This document shows, piece after piece, positions 44,089 to 53,687 of a stretch of 64,000 nucleotides of DNA (positions within the stretch are counted from its first letter, which is position 1; the number at the start of each line of letters is the position of its first letter). Location of the stretch: NCBI GenBank assembly GCA_902601475.1, contig CACKNK010000004.1, positions 56,769-120,768 on the forward strand. Direction: 5' to 3'. The notes beneath the pieces are model-generated. The model did not search any database. It was given only the letters and a program-made list of their open reading frames with translations, and was not told the origin of the DNA. The position numbers were made by a program, and so were the translations under genes. This stretch comes from an uncultured SAR86 cluster bacterium. GTDB taxonomy: Bacteria > Pseudomonadota > Gammaproteobacteria > Magnimaribacterales > D2472.

Positions 44089-45408
44089 TTATTCATAGAT
44101 ATCTATTAATGATTTTAAGAAACTTCTTTCATTATCCCATTCTTTTCTTCCGCCGGATAAACCTAATCTAACAACAATTAATTCTAATTCAGGAATAACA
44201 AATAATCTTTGGCCTTGAAATCCGTTTGCTGAAAACATTTTTTGCTCAAGATCATAAAATGCTGGGCTGATTTCTTTATTATTGGTGTTGAGCCACCATT
44301 GACCACCATAATTTTCAATTACTTTATTGTTATTTAATCTTGTAGGTTGGGTCATAACATCAAACATTTTTTTACTTATAAATGATTCATCATTTTTTGA
44401 TGCATTCATCATCATAATACCAACCTTTAACCATGACTCAGCGCTGACGTATCCAAAGGAGGATGCAATAAAATTTCCTAGATTATCGGTTCCAAAATAA
44501 GTGTCGTTAAAACCTAAAGGTTCAAAGATATAGTATTTGTACAATTCAATTGGAGTAAAACCAAGAGAGCTAGCCTTTTCAGTCATTTTATAATTAAGAA
44601 GATTTGTGGCTGCTGATGAATAAGACCAATAATCACCTGGTTTATGAGTCATTTCCAATGAAGACAAATGCAGGCCAACATTTTCTGAAGTTATCATTGC
44701 AAAATAATCTGTTAAGGGAAAATAAGATTCCTTATAGTCCAATCCATCAACGTGATTAAGCAAATGTTTGAACGTTAATTGACTCCCTTCATCCGCTCTG
44801 TTTGGAAGAACTTTATCGGATAGTTCAAAGTATCCCTCATCATGCATTCTTGAAAACAGAACGGAGGATAAAGATTTAGTCATACTCCAAGATAATAATG
44901 GAGTCTCTGCATTTGAGAATAAATCATATGATTCACCGGAGACCGAATTCTTATAAAAAACTAACAAAGCTCTTGAGCCAGGATCTTTTTCCAGTTCCTC
45001 ATCTATTAAATTTTGAATTTCTTCATTAATGTTTCTTCTTGTAAGAGGGTTATTGGGTAAAGGGTTGGTTGTTACTGAAACTATATTGTTATTAGGAGTA
45101 CATCCATAGCTTTCTTTAAAGTAAATTTTTGAGCTTGAGGGACCAAACTTTACTTCTACAGATTGTGCATCGTTGTTGATTGAGTAATCTATCAGATTAA
45201 AAATTAAGTTATCAAGAAGGGGTATTCCAAATGGATCAGTCCGTCCTTCATGCTTGCGGATAGATTCAAGCGGTCTATTTGAAATGAAGTAACTGCCGCA
45301 TGCAACCTGAGATGAAAAAAAAGCAACCTGGTTACCTACAATTAAAGCAATTCCATATAAATAAGAAATTACCAAAAGTAAAATTAAGTGAGTAAATATT
45401 TTAGTCAT
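44089..45408 (-). CDS. serine beta-lactamase-like hydrolase (class C/esterase family)
   Basis: 439 residues. An N-terminal hydrophobic stretch (LILLLVISYLYGIALIVG) is a signal anchor. The SxxK motif is Ser175-M-T-Lys178 in LLSWSMTKSLSS, a YSS motif stands in WSYSSAATNLL, and GFQGQRLFVIPELELIVVRLG forms the last strands. The arrangement is that of class C beta-lactamase-like esterases and 6-aminohexanoate hydrolases, not of a true beta-lactamase. It acts outside the cytoplasm on an ester or amide. It overlaps trmA by eight bases and precedes the acyl-CoA dehydrogenase pair, so it may release their acyl substrate. Confidence 0.83.
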   Translation of the reverse strand: MTKIFTHLILLLVISYLYGIALIVGNQVAFFSSQVACGSYFISNRPLESIRKHEGRTDPFGIPLLDNLIFNLIDYSINNDAQSVEVKFGPSSSKIYFKESYGCTPNNNIVSVTTNPLPNNPLTRRNINEEIQNLIDEELEKDPGSRALLVFYKNSVSGESYDLFSNAETPLLSWSMTKSLSSVLFSRMHDEGYFELSDKVLPNRADEGSQLTFKHLLNHVDGLDYKESYFPLTDYFAMITSENVGLHLSSLEMTHKPGDYWSYSSAATNLLNYKMTEKASSLGFTPIELYKYYIFEPLGFNDTYFGTDNLGNFIASSFGYVSAESWLKVGIMMMNASKNDESFISKKMFDVMTQPTRLNNNKVIENYGGQWWLNTNNKEISPAFYDLEQKMFSANGFQGQRLFVIPELELIVVRLGLSGGRKEWDNERSFLKSLIDIYE

Positions 45409-46414
45409 TTAAAATACCTATCAATTCAATATGTCGAGTATTTACAAACTGATCAAAAATAGCAGATTTATTAATTTTTTTATTGAGCAATTTTAAATCC
45501 CGAAAAAAAGTCTCGCTGTTGCATGATATATATATTATCTGTTCAAACTTTTTAATAAAATCAATTGATTCAGGTGATAGTCCTGATCTTGGTGGGTCAA
45601 CTAATATAGTATCAAATTTATATGATTTAAGATCGAAATTATTCAGTCTTCTAAAGGTTTTACCACTAAATGCTTCAATTGTTTCGAGATCAGACAATCT
45701 TGCAATATTAATATTTTTAAAGTTATTCTTTTTAATTGATGAATGCAGATGACTTATTGCTTTGCGATTATTTTCAGTAGCAAACACATAATTGAAGTAT
45801 CTAGATAATGGGAGTGTAAAGGTCCCACATCCGCAATAAAGCTCTAATAGATTGCAGGATTGATATTTGATACTAAGATTTTTGCAAATAAAATTGATCA
45901 TTCTAGGCATTAAATAAAAATTAGGTTGAAAAAAGCTTTCATCATCCTGTTTTATCCAAAAGGTTTCATTACTTAGCATCACGTTTGACCAGTACTCATT
46001 GGTGCTTCCATAAATTTTGCCCTTTGATCTACCAACAAAAAAAATGTTTTTGTATTTATCTTCAATTTCTTTAATTTCTAATAGCCATTTCTTATCTAAA
46101 GGCCTGTGATAAATCAAAGTACAAATTGTCGTAACATTATTAGATCTATAATTAATACCAAATAATTTATTTTTTAGAGTTTTAGAGCAATTAATATCAT
46201 GAAGAATACTTTCCATATTATTGCTAATCATCTTTATAGGAACATTTGATTTTGAAAAAAATATTTGTGATTCACCATCCATCATGGTGTAACCGTCATT
46301 TTTATAGCCAAATTCAATTCTGCATCTAAAATTTTTTGATGGAGATATAAAAACTTCAGGATTTACTGAAAGTTCATCGAAAGATTTAACAGTTTCAAGG
46401 ATCTTATTATTCAC
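45401..46414 (-). CDS. trmA: tRNA (uracil-5-)-methyltransferase TrmA-type
   Basis: 337 residues, a little shorter than E. coli TrmA. The SAM-binding motif LLELYCGCGTFTLPLSRYF, ILVDPPRSGLSPES and the nucleophile region IIYISCNSETFFRDL are clear, with HIELIGIL providing the final glutamate. It makes ribothymidine at U54 of tRNAs. The TRAM domain is absent, as in TrmA. The GTG start overlaps the DUF2970 gene stop by four bases. Confidence 0.92.
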   Translation of the reverse strand: MNNKILETVKSFDELSVNPEVFISPSKNFRCRIEFGYKNDGYTMMDGESQIFFSKSNVPIKMISNNMESILHDINCSKTLKNKLFGINYRSNNVTTICTLIYHRPLDKKWLLEIKEIEDKYKNIFFVGRSKGKIYGSTNEYWSNVMLSNETFWIKQDDESFFQPNFYLMPRMINFICKNLSIKYQSCNLLELYCGCGTFTLPLSRYFNYVFATENNRKAISHLHSSIKKNNFKNINIARLSDLETIEAFSGKTFRRLNNFDLKSYKFDTILVDPPRSGLSPESIDFIKKFEQIIYISCNSETFFRDLKLLNKKINKSAIFDQFVNTRHIELIGILND

Positions 46415-46575
46415 GTAATTAAATTTATGATTAGTAGTACAAAAAATATAAATGAGCAGTTAATAATTAAAAATAAAAATATAAATTTACCTAAACTTAT
46501 ATTTTTTATATCGGTCTCTAAATCAGACGATTTTCGTATGCCAAAAAAAGAGGCTATGATACGCTTTAACCACAT
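46411..46575 (-). CDS. DUF2970-like small membrane protein
   Basis: 54 residues from the ATG at 46573-46575; a TTG 24 bases further would intrude into nfuA. The N-terminus MWLKRIIASFFGIRKSSDLETD, a basic amphipathic start, followed by one helix (KFIFLFLIINCSFIFFVLLIINL) fits DUF2970, a family of short single-pass proteins with unknown role. Only five bases separate its start from the divergent nfuA start. Its stop overlaps the trmA GTG start. Confidence 0.6.
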   Translation of the reverse strand: MWLKRIIASFFGIRKSSDLETDIKNISLGKFIFLFLIINCSFIFFVLLIINLIT

Positions 46576-46580
46576 TAAAT

Positions 46581-47177
46581 ATGAGCGAAATAATAACAAT
46601 TACAGAATCAGCAGAGAAGTATCTAGCAAAACTTCTTGATGAAAAAAAAGATACAAATATGGCAGTTAGGGTCTTTGTTAGTGATCCGGGAACACCTAAA
46701 GCTGAAACCTGTCTTGCTTTTTGTAAAATTGATGAGCAAGAAGGCCAAGATACATTAATAGAAATGAAGACCTTAAAAGTTTTTGTGGAAACTCGATCAA
46801 TACCCTTTCTTGAGGATGCAGAAATTAACTTTGATACTGATAACTTTGGGGGTCAGTTAACCATCAAATCCCCAAATTCTAGACTTCCAAATATCTCTCC
46901 AGATAGTTCCCTTGAAGATAAAGTAAATTATGTAATCTATAACGAGATCAATCCAATGCTTGAATCACATGGCGGCGTTGTAAACTTAGTCGAAATAACC
47001 GACAAGGGCGATGCTGTTTTGCAATTTGGGGGCGGTTGTCAGGGATGTGGAATGGTGGATGTAACCCTAAAAGATGGTATTGAAAAAACTCTGTTAGAAA
47101 AATTTTCTGAATTAAAATCGGTCAAGGATATTACTGATCATTCTGTAACAGATAATGCTTACTATTCAGAATCCTGA
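46581..47177 (+). CDS. nfuA: Fe-S biogenesis protein NfuA
   Basis: 198 residues. The N-terminal degenerate A-type scaffold domain covers about 1-95, and the C-terminal Nfu domain holds HGGVVNLVEITDKGDAVLQFGGGCQGCGMVDVTL with Cys153 and Cys156, the ligands of a [4Fe-4S] cluster at the dimer interface. It delivers clusters to apo-proteins, especially under iron or oxidative stress. The last twelve bases overlap the convergent csiV gene. Confidence 0.95.
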   Translation: MSEIITITESAEKYLAKLLDEKKDTNMAVRVFVSDPGTPKAETCLAFCKIDEQEGQDTLIEMKTLKVFVETRSIPFLEDAEINFDTDNFGGQLTIKSPNSRLPNISPDSSLEDKVNYVIYNEINPMLESHGGVVNLVEITDKGDAVLQFGGGCQGCGMVDVTLKDGIEKTLLEKFSELKSVKDITDHSVTDNAYYSES

Positions 47178-47999
47178 TAGTTTTTTAAGGTATATCATTA
47201 TTCCAAACTGAGGGTGATCAAAGTAGTGGACTTGCTCATTAAATACTCTTCTATCTTCATCAATTATTAGAGTTGCTGAGCTTTTACTAATAATCTCATC
47301 TAAAGGGTATTGTTCAACTGTGTTTATATCACCTTCGAATAAAGTATCTATATCAATACTTATGTTTACATCTTTTACATCAGTTTCATTTATTAAGGCT
47401 GTATAACCTTTGCGCTTAATTTCTTTTATTCCATTTGCATTCTCAGATAACTCAATTGTCTGACTATCAAGCATACCCAGTACATCTAAATGCAAGTACC
47501 TCTCTTTGTATGTTTTGATGTATAAATTAAGTTCATTAGCAATAACATTAACAAATTTTGAGCTATTGCTATCAAAAACGCCCTGAACCCAACTTCCTGA
47601 ATCAATTAACTCATAATCAGATCTTCTCTCTATTCTTCGTTTAAAAGTCTCTAATTTAGTGAGAGATTTATTTTCATTAAACCAAAGTTGGGGATTTGGA
47701 TTAACTGAAGGTTCCTGACTTAAAGTTTCTCCCTCTTTTTCCTCATAAATAATTTCACCTATTGAATCCAATGATTCATTTTTACTATTAAACGATTCAT
47801 CTAAATTTCTTATGACTATCTCATTAGTATTTTTCTTTAATGAAATTACTGAAGATGGACTAATTGATAACTCTTTTAGGGTAAAAACTTCATCAGTGGT
47901 AAATTGCAAATTCTTAAACACCACATATTCAATAAGGTATTCATCGCTTCTTACAGAGGTAATAAAGAAAACTGCAAATATAATTTTAAATAAGTGCAT
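47166..47999 (-). CDS. csiV: CsiV-like peptidoglycan-binding protein
   Basis: 277 residues with a short signal peptide (MHLFKIIFAVFFITSVRS). The start EYLIEYVVFKN and the end VFNEQVHYFDHPQFGIMIYLKKL match the CsiV family, whose typical end reads SGELHYLDHPxFGxLV. In Vibrio, CsiV is periplasmic and binds peptidoglycan. The middle region, rich in Ser, Glu and Asn, is family-variable. It follows mfd with a 14-base overlap. Confidence 0.8.
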   Translation of the reverse strand: MHLFKIIFAVFFITSVRSDEYLIEYVVFKNLQFTTDEVFTLKELSISPSSVISLKKNTNEIVIRNLDESFNSKNESLDSIGEIIYEEKEGETLSQEPSVNPNPQLWFNENKSLTKLETFKRRIERRSDYELIDSGSWVQGVFDSNSSKFVNVIANELNLYIKTYKERYLHLDVLGMLDSQTIELSENANGIKEIKRKGYTALINETDVKDVNISIDIDTLFEGDINTVEQYPLDEIISKSSATLIIDEDRRVFNEQVHYFDHPQFGIMIYLKKLSGF

Positions 48000-50900
48000 T
48001 TATAAAACTCTTAATCTGTTGTCTCGCATCATTGCTTTTTAATTTTAAATTAATTTTATTTTCAGCATTAAGTTTAAATTCATATAAATTAGAATTCATT
48101 AGTTCCATAAATTTTTTAAAATTCTCATCGCTTATCGGTTTAATAAACTTAAACTGCAAAAAATTATTCCTATTGAGATAGATATTGGAAATACCAATTT
48201 CAGTTGCAGTTAAGGCAATTTCTGCGTCATATAGTAGGTTATTCACAGCAGTTGGAAGTTTTCCGCATTGATCAACAAGGTCTTTTGAAATCCTTTTAAT
48301 ATCCTCAACATTTTTGCACGCAGAAATTTTTCTGTAGTATTTTAATCTGTCTGTCATTGAGGGAAGGTATTGCTCAGGTATAAGCGACTTATCACCCAGA
48401 TTGATTTCAAAGTCTATCTTATTCTTATCATCAATTCCTTTCAGTTGGTTTATACAATCCTTAAGAATCGATAAATATAAAGTTAAGCCAATCTCTTCAA
48501 TATGACCTGACTGTTTTTCTCCTAAAAATTGTCCCGCTCCTCTGAGCTCTAAGTCCTCTTGTGCAATAAAATATCCAGCACCAAGAGCTGAGTGCCTCGA
48601 GAGTGCTTCAAGTCTGTTATCTGCATGTTTAGGAATGTGTTTATCAGGAATTAAATAATAACAATAGGCCTGCTTTGATGATCGACCAACCCGTCCCCGT
48701 AATTGATGTAATTGAGCCAAGCCAAACCTGTGGGCATTATCAACAATAATCGTATTTGCATTTGGTATATCTAAGCCCATTTCAACAATTGTTGTGCAAA
48801 TTAAGACATCTAGCTCACCTGTACTAAATGCATTCATTTCCTGTTTTATTTCAGATTTTTTGAGCTGACCATGAGCTATACCGATTCTTAAATTAGGCAT
48901 CAACTCTAATAGGTACGCTTTAGAGCGTTCATGTTGAGATATATCATTTGTAACGTAAAACACTTGCCCGTTTCGTGAAACCTCCCTTTGTATTGAGGAT
49001 TTAATAATTTGATTTTCATGCACCTTGACGAATGTTTTTGTTGATATTCTATTGCTTGGCGGAGAATACAGATAAGAAAAATCCTTCAAGCCAGAAAAAA
49101 TATAATTTAATGTTTTAGGGATGGGAGTTGCGGAAAGAGAGAGTATGTGAATGCCCGTTTGTTTCGATTTTATAAACTCTTTTTGTTTGGTACCAAAACG
49201 ATGCTCCTCATCAATGACCAACAATCCCACATTGCTAAAATCAATTTCGCTGTTAAGGAGTGCGTGGGTTCCAATAAGAATATCAATTTTCTTATTATTA
49301 AAGTTGTTAATAATATTATTTTTTTCTTTAACTGTTTTATGTCGCGATAGACCTTCAATTAGGTATGGAAAATTTTTAAAACGAATTTTAAATGTTTCTA
49401 GATGCTGACTCACTAGAACCGTACTAGGGCATAAAATAATAATTTGTTTTTGATTATAGGCAACTAAATTTGTAGCTCTCATAGCTACTTCTGTCTTTCC
49501 AAATCCTACATCACCGCATATTACACGGTTCATTGGTTTAATAAGTTTTAAATCTTTATATACATCATTAATACAAGTAAGTTGATCTTTGGTTAATTGA
49601 TATGGAAAAGAATTATTAAAATCGGCATCAATTTTTAAATCTAACCTCATAGGTATAGAGGTTGAGATTGATCTCTTTGATTCGATATCTAATAATTCAA
49701 TAGCTAAGTCGTTTACCTTATCTTTTATCTTTTTTTTCTTATTAATCCATTTCTTTGATGACAATGAATCCAAAGGATGATCAATATTATTTCTTTGAAA
49801 TTTACTTAATAAATAATGTTGCCGAGTCGGTATAAATAGTTTCTCATTATCTTGATAAACAACCTCTAAAAACTCTTCTTCATGATTGCTTGTTGCAACA
49901 GTCTTAAGTCCCTCATATATACCTATTCCATATGATTCATGAACAACATAATCACCTTCATTAAAATTAATTGATTCAATTAATGAATCTGACTTAGTTT
50001 CATCACTAACAACTGGTTGCTGGTAATTAAATGATTGAATATTTTCTACATGCAATAGCAGAGTGGTGTCCAATACTTGTGATCTTAAATTATTCTGCTT
50101 GGTTAGATAAAAACTCTTATTTTTAATATCTTCAGCATGATTAATTAATTCAATATTAGGAATTATTTTCTGAACTTCATTTAATGTTTCATCATTATTA
50201 GTTGCTATAACTACTTTTTTAAAATTTTTTGCAGAGTTTGTATCATGAAGATCTGATATTAATTCGAAGATATTTTTTTGTTCAAATAAAAAACTATTGT
50301 CTTTAAGATTTATTTTTTTTGATCTCTCTAAATATTCCTTAAATGTTTCTAATTCTAAAAAAAGCTTTTCAACTTTAGGTATCGGTCTGTAGATTTCATT
50401 ACTTTCAATTAAATATCTTTCTTTTAAATAATTATGGTATTCATTTGCAACCTCTAAAGCATTTGAGAAGCTTATCAATTCAAGATTAGGAATATAATCA
50501 ATAAAGCAACTTAGTTTCATCTCCTTAAAGAAGAAAGGAAGATAAACTTCATATCCATCTATCAATATTCCTTCTGAAATACTTTTAAATAGATCTACAT
50601 TTCTTTCATCAATATCAAGAAAATATTCACGCCATTGTGATTTAAATAATCCAATTGAATTTTCGTCTAGAGGCAATTCATGTCCAGATGAGAGGCTAAA
50701 ACTATCTATTTCATTTAAAGATAATTGTGTATTTACATTAAATTCTCTAATACTTTCTAATTCATCACCAAAAAAATCTAATCTAATTCCATGATTTGTG
50801 TGAGATGGATTGATATCAATAATCCCACCTCTAACGGAGTATTCATTTAGTGAGTCAACCCGTTCAACTCTTGAATAGCCTAATTGATTTAGGATTCTTA

Positions 50901-51267
50901 GCACTTCATTAAAATCTATCTCAGAATTAATTGTTAATTCCTGACTGGCTTGAAAAAAATATTTTGGTGGTAATAAAGAAAATAAATTTTGAATTGAGCT
51001 TATAAATATAGTGTTTTTTGCATTAGTACAATATTTTAAAAACTTAGATCTGTTGAGAAGAACATTGTTATCAGACGAAAATTGATCAAACGGTAAAATC
51101 TCTCTATCAGGGAAATATTGAACATCATGCTTAGTGAAAAAACTTAATTCCTTTGTCAGCATATCTGCCTCATAGGGTGAAGAAGCAAGAATTAGATAGT
51201 TTTTAGTATCAGATAAAATGTAATTTTCTATTTCGCTTATATATGATGAAGGAATCGAGAAATTCAT
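47986..51267 (-). CDS. mfd: transcription-repair coupling factor
   Basis: 1093 residues. The N-terminal UvrB-homology region includes SVRGGIIDINPSHTNHGIRLDFFGDELESIREF. The RNA-polymerase interaction domain starts near EGDYVVHESYGIGIYEGL, and the translocase has Walker A GDVGFGKTEVAMRA, DEEH box LLVIDEEHRFG and LSATPIPKT. RGRVGRSSKQAYCYYLIP and the TRCF C-terminal domain (EINLGDKSLIPEQYLPS) complete the protein. It removes stalled RNA polymerase and recruits UvrA. It is normal length or slightly short. Confidence 0.97.
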   Translation of the reverse strand: MNFSIPSSYISEIENYILSDTKNYLILASSPYEADMLTKELSFFTKHDVQYFPDREILPFDQFSSDNNVLLNRSKFLKYCTNAKNTIFISSIQNLFSLLPPKYFFQASQELTINSEIDFNEVLRILNQLGYSRVERVDSLNEYSVRGGIIDINPSHTNHGIRLDFFGDELESIREFNVNTQLSLNEIDSFSLSSGHELPLDENSIGLFKSQWREYFLDIDERNVDLFKSISEGILIDGYEVYLPFFFKEMKLSCFIDYIPNLELISFSNALEVANEYHNYLKERYLIESNEIYRPIPKVEKLFLELETFKEYLERSKKINLKDNSFLFEQKNIFELISDLHDTNSAKNFKKVVIATNNDETLNEVQKIIPNIELINHAEDIKNKSFYLTKQNNLRSQVLDTTLLLHVENIQSFNYQQPVVSDETKSDSLIESINFNEGDYVVHESYGIGIYEGLKTVATSNHEEEFLEVVYQDNEKLFIPTRQHYLLSKFQRNNIDHPLDSLSSKKWINKKKKIKDKVNDLAIELLDIESKRSISTSIPMRLDLKIDADFNNSFPYQLTKDQLTCINDVYKDLKLIKPMNRVICGDVGFGKTEVAMRATNLVAYNQKQIIILCPSTVLVSQHLETFKIRFKNFPYLIEGLSRHKTVKEKNNIINNFNNKKIDILIGTHALLNSEIDFSNVGLLVIDEEHRFGTKQKEFIKSKQTGIHILSLSATPIPKTLNYIFSGLKDFSYLYSPPSNRISTKTFVKVHENQIIKSSIQREVSRNGQVFYVTNDISQHERSKAYLLELMPNLRIGIAHGQLKKSEIKQEMNAFSTGELDVLICTTIVEMGLDIPNANTIIVDNAHRFGLAQLHQLRGRVGRSSKQAYCYYLIPDKHIPKHADNRLEALSRHSALGAGYFIAQEDLELRGAGQFLGEKQSGHIEEIGLTLYLSILKDCINQLKGIDDKNKIDFEINLGDKSLIPEQYLPSMTDRLKYYRKISACKNVEDIKRISKDLVDQCGKLPTAVNNLLYDAEIALTATEIGISNIYLNRNNFLQFKFIKPISDENFKKFMELMNSNLYEFKLNAENKINLKLKSNDARQQIKSFINALI

Positions 51268-51321
51268 CGAGGAAGTATAGATTGTTTTATAAACCTAGTT
51301 AACAATCATTTATCACTAAAA

Positions 51322-51327
51322 ATTATA
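51322..51327 (-). promoter_or_regulatory. possible -10 box for mfd
   Basis: A perfect TATAAT on the minus strand (plus-strand ATTATA) 55 bases before the mfd start, within the 138-base gap shared with the divergent acyl-CoA dehydrogenase pair. The -35 is weak (TTTATT). This gap is the longest non-coding stretch in the window and probably holds both promoters; the plus side has a TTGACG and a TTGGCA but no matching -10 at proper spacing. Confidence 0.3.
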
Positions 51328-51405
51328 CTTTTGACGAATATTCAAATAAAATATTGGCACATTTATTGTCATAAAATCTAAATCATTTAATTAAAGGAAA
51401 AACTA

Positions 51406-52581
51406 ATGGATATAAATTTTTCAGATGCAGATAATCAATTCAGACAAGAAGTTAAAGATTATCTTGAAAACAAATACCCCAAACATGTAAAAGAAAAACA
51501 AAATAATGGTGAGCAATTAACCAAGCAGGACATGATTGATTACCATAAATCTCTATATGAACAAGGATGGGCAGGTTATAACTGGCCTGTTGAATACGGA
51601 GGCACAGGTTGGTCACCTACACAAATCTATATCTTTCAAGAGGAATTAGGTTATGCAAACACTCCAACAATCCTGCCTTTTGGATTAAATATGGTGGGGC
51701 CTGTGATCTATACCTTTGGCAATGAAGAGCAAAAGAAGAAATTCTTGCCAGATATTCTTGAATTTAATACATGGTGGTGCCAAGGATACTCTGAGCCAGG
51801 ATCAGGATCGGATTTGGCATCTCTAAAAACAAAAGCTGTTAGAGACGGTGATCATTACATAGTTAATGGTTCTAAAACTTGGACTACTTTAGCTCAAAAT
51901 GCCGATTGGATTTTTTGCTTGGTAAGAACTGAAACCACACAAAAGAAACAAGAAGGTATCTCATTTCTACTGATTGATATGAAGACTGAAGGAATCGAAG
52001 TTAAACCCATTATTACCATTGACGGTGATCATGAAGTTAATTCAGTATTTTTTACAGATGTGAAAGTTCCTGCAGAAAATTTAATCGGTGAAGAGGGAAA
52101 GGGGTGGACTTATGCAAAATTTCTTCTAGCTCACGAAAGGTTTGGCATTGCTGGCGTTCCAAATCAAAAATACTCACTAAAGCTGCTGAAAGAACGAACA
52201 AAAGACTTTGCTGATGATGATTTAAAAAAGAAAATTGCTGATTATGAAATTGAGCTTTTAGCGCTTGAATTTACAGAATTAAGAACTCTAGCTGCACTAG
52301 CAAACGGTGGTCATCCTGGAGCAGAATCATCCATTATTAAAATTAAAGGGACAGAGCTCCAGCAAAGGCTTACAGAGATGTATGTTGAGGCTGCCGGTCA
52401 ATACATTCTTCCTTACGAGGGGCCAGAAGGATTTAATTCAAATAATACTCCTGCCTCCAATGTATCTGATTTTAGCTCTCAGGCTGTATCAAGGTATTTA
52501 AACTTTAGAAAAACTTCAATCTATGGCGGATCTAATGAAATACAAAAAAATATTATCGCTAAAGCAATTTTAGGAGTATAA
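51406..52581 (+). CDS. acyl-CoA dehydrogenase, large subunit of pair 2
   Basis: 391 residues. GYNWPVEYGGTGWSPTQ near 58-74, QGYSEPGSGSDLASLKTKAV at about 126-143 and KTWTTLAQNADWIFCLVRTE are the core motifs; the end reads TSIYGGSNEIQKNIIAKAILGV. As in pair 1, YGG replaces the YEG that carries the catalytic Glu in medium-chain enzymes. A 364-residue second subunit starts three bases after its stop. Shine-Dalgarno AAAGGA precedes the ATG. The pair probably forms a heteromeric enzyme using EtfAB. Confidence 0.88.
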   Translation: MDINFSDADNQFRQEVKDYLENKYPKHVKEKQNNGEQLTKQDMIDYHKSLYEQGWAGYNWPVEYGGTGWSPTQIYIFQEELGYANTPTILPFGLNMVGPVIYTFGNEEQKKKFLPDILEFNTWWCQGYSEPGSGSDLASLKTKAVRDGDHYIVNGSKTWTTLAQNADWIFCLVRTETTQKKQEGISFLLIDMKTEGIEVKPIITIDGDHEVNSVFFTDVKVPAENLIGEEGKGWTYAKFLLAHERFGIAGVPNQKYSLKLLKERTKDFADDDLKKKIADYEIELLALEFTELRTLAALANGGHPGAESSIIKIKGTELQQRLTEMYVEAAGQYILPYEGPEGFNSNNTPASNVSDFSSQAVSRYLNFRKTSIYGGSNEIQKNIIAKAILGV

Positions 52582-52584
52582 ATA

Positions 52585-53679
52585 ATGAACTTAAGCTATT
52601 CAGATGAGCAAAACATGCTCCGAGAACAGGTTCTAAAATTTTGTGAGTCAGACTATACATTCGATGTAAGGGAAAAAATTGTTGAATCGAACTATGGTCA
52701 TAATCCAGAAACTTGGAAACAATTTGCAGACCTTGGATGGTTGGCAGTGCCTTTCAGTGAAGAAAATGGTGGTTTTAATTTTGGTCCAATCGAATTAGCA
52801 GTTATTTTTGAAGAATTTGGTAAAGCGCTAGTAGCTGAACCATACCTAGCTAATGTTGTAATGAGTGGATCAGTGCTTGAGTCATCAAGCAATGAACTAG
52901 CAAAACAAACCATATCCAAGATTATTGATGGTACAACACAAGTCAGTGTTGCATTCTCAGAAGCAAACAATGGATATAACTTTCATGATATAGAAACATC
53001 CATTGAAGATGGAAAGCTGAATGGAGTAAAAACTGTAGTATTGAATGCTAGTTTTGCAAATTCGTTTCTTGTTTATGCAAGAAATGGAGACAAACCTGTG
53101 ATTTATTTAGTTGATGCAAAAGAAGCAGGTGTTAGCGTAAATTCGTTTAGCACAGTTGATGGTCAAAATTGTGGTGATGTTACATTTGAAAATGTAGAAG
53201 TTGGCGAATCCTCAATCATCAGTCACGACAATGATGCATCTCAAGCCATTAATGCAATGCTTGACTTGGCCAACTTGTGCATTTGTGCTGAAGCTGTTGG
53301 AGGAATGACTGCTTCATATCTTAAGACTGTTCAATACACAAAAGAAAGAGAGCAATTTGGTCAGCCGATATCTAATTTTCAAGTTTTGCAACACAAAATG
53401 GTGGATATGTTTATGGAAGCTGAAGTATCAAAATCACTTCTCTTTAAAGCGATGCTTCAATTGGATGGAAAGGATGATGAAGCTAGTAAGACCATATCGG
53501 GACTCAAAGCACAAATTGGTAAATCGAGTCGTCAAGTAGGCCAGGCTGCTGTTCAATTGCATGGTGGAATGGGTGTTAGTGATGAAATGTCAATTGGCCA
53601 TTACCTCAAAAGATTTACTGTTATAGATGCATTATTTGGAAATCGAAACTATCATCTAAATAATTTTAGTAATTTATAA
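52585..53679 (+). CDS. acyl-CoA dehydrogenase, small subunit of pair 2
   Basis: 364 residues. The N-terminal helical domain (SYSDEQNMLREQVLKF), VAFSEANNGYNF in place of the canonical SEPxAGSD, KEREQFGQPISNFQVLQHKMVDMF and QLHGGMGVSDEMSIGHYLKRF are visible. The size, order and weakened FAD-contact motif mirror the small subunit of pair 1, which suggests an old duplication of a two-gene unit. The sequence alone does not fix which subunit is catalytic. Confidence 0.85.
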   Translation: MNLSYSDEQNMLREQVLKFCESDYTFDVREKIVESNYGHNPETWKQFADLGWLAVPFSEENGGFNFGPIELAVIFEEFGKALVAEPYLANVVMSGSVLESSSNELAKQTISKIIDGTTQVSVAFSEANNGYNFHDIETSIEDGKLNGVKTVVLNASFANSFLVYARNGDKPVIYLVDAKEAGVSVNSFSTVDGQNCGDVTFENVEVGESSIISHDNDASQAINAMLDLANLCICAEAVGGMTASYLKTVQYTKEREQFGQPISNFQVLQHKMVDMFMEAEVSKSLLFKAMLQLDGKDDEASKTISGLKAQIGKSSRQVGQAAVQLHGGMGVSDEMSIGHYLKRFTVIDALFGNRNYHLNNFSNL

Positions 53680-53687
53680 TTGGTTCA

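Noticed and set aside
44089..45408. True beta-lactamase / resistance gene
   Set aside because: The SxxK motif is present but the rest fits class C-like esterases; YSS and surrounding residues do not identify a drug-hydrolysing enzyme.
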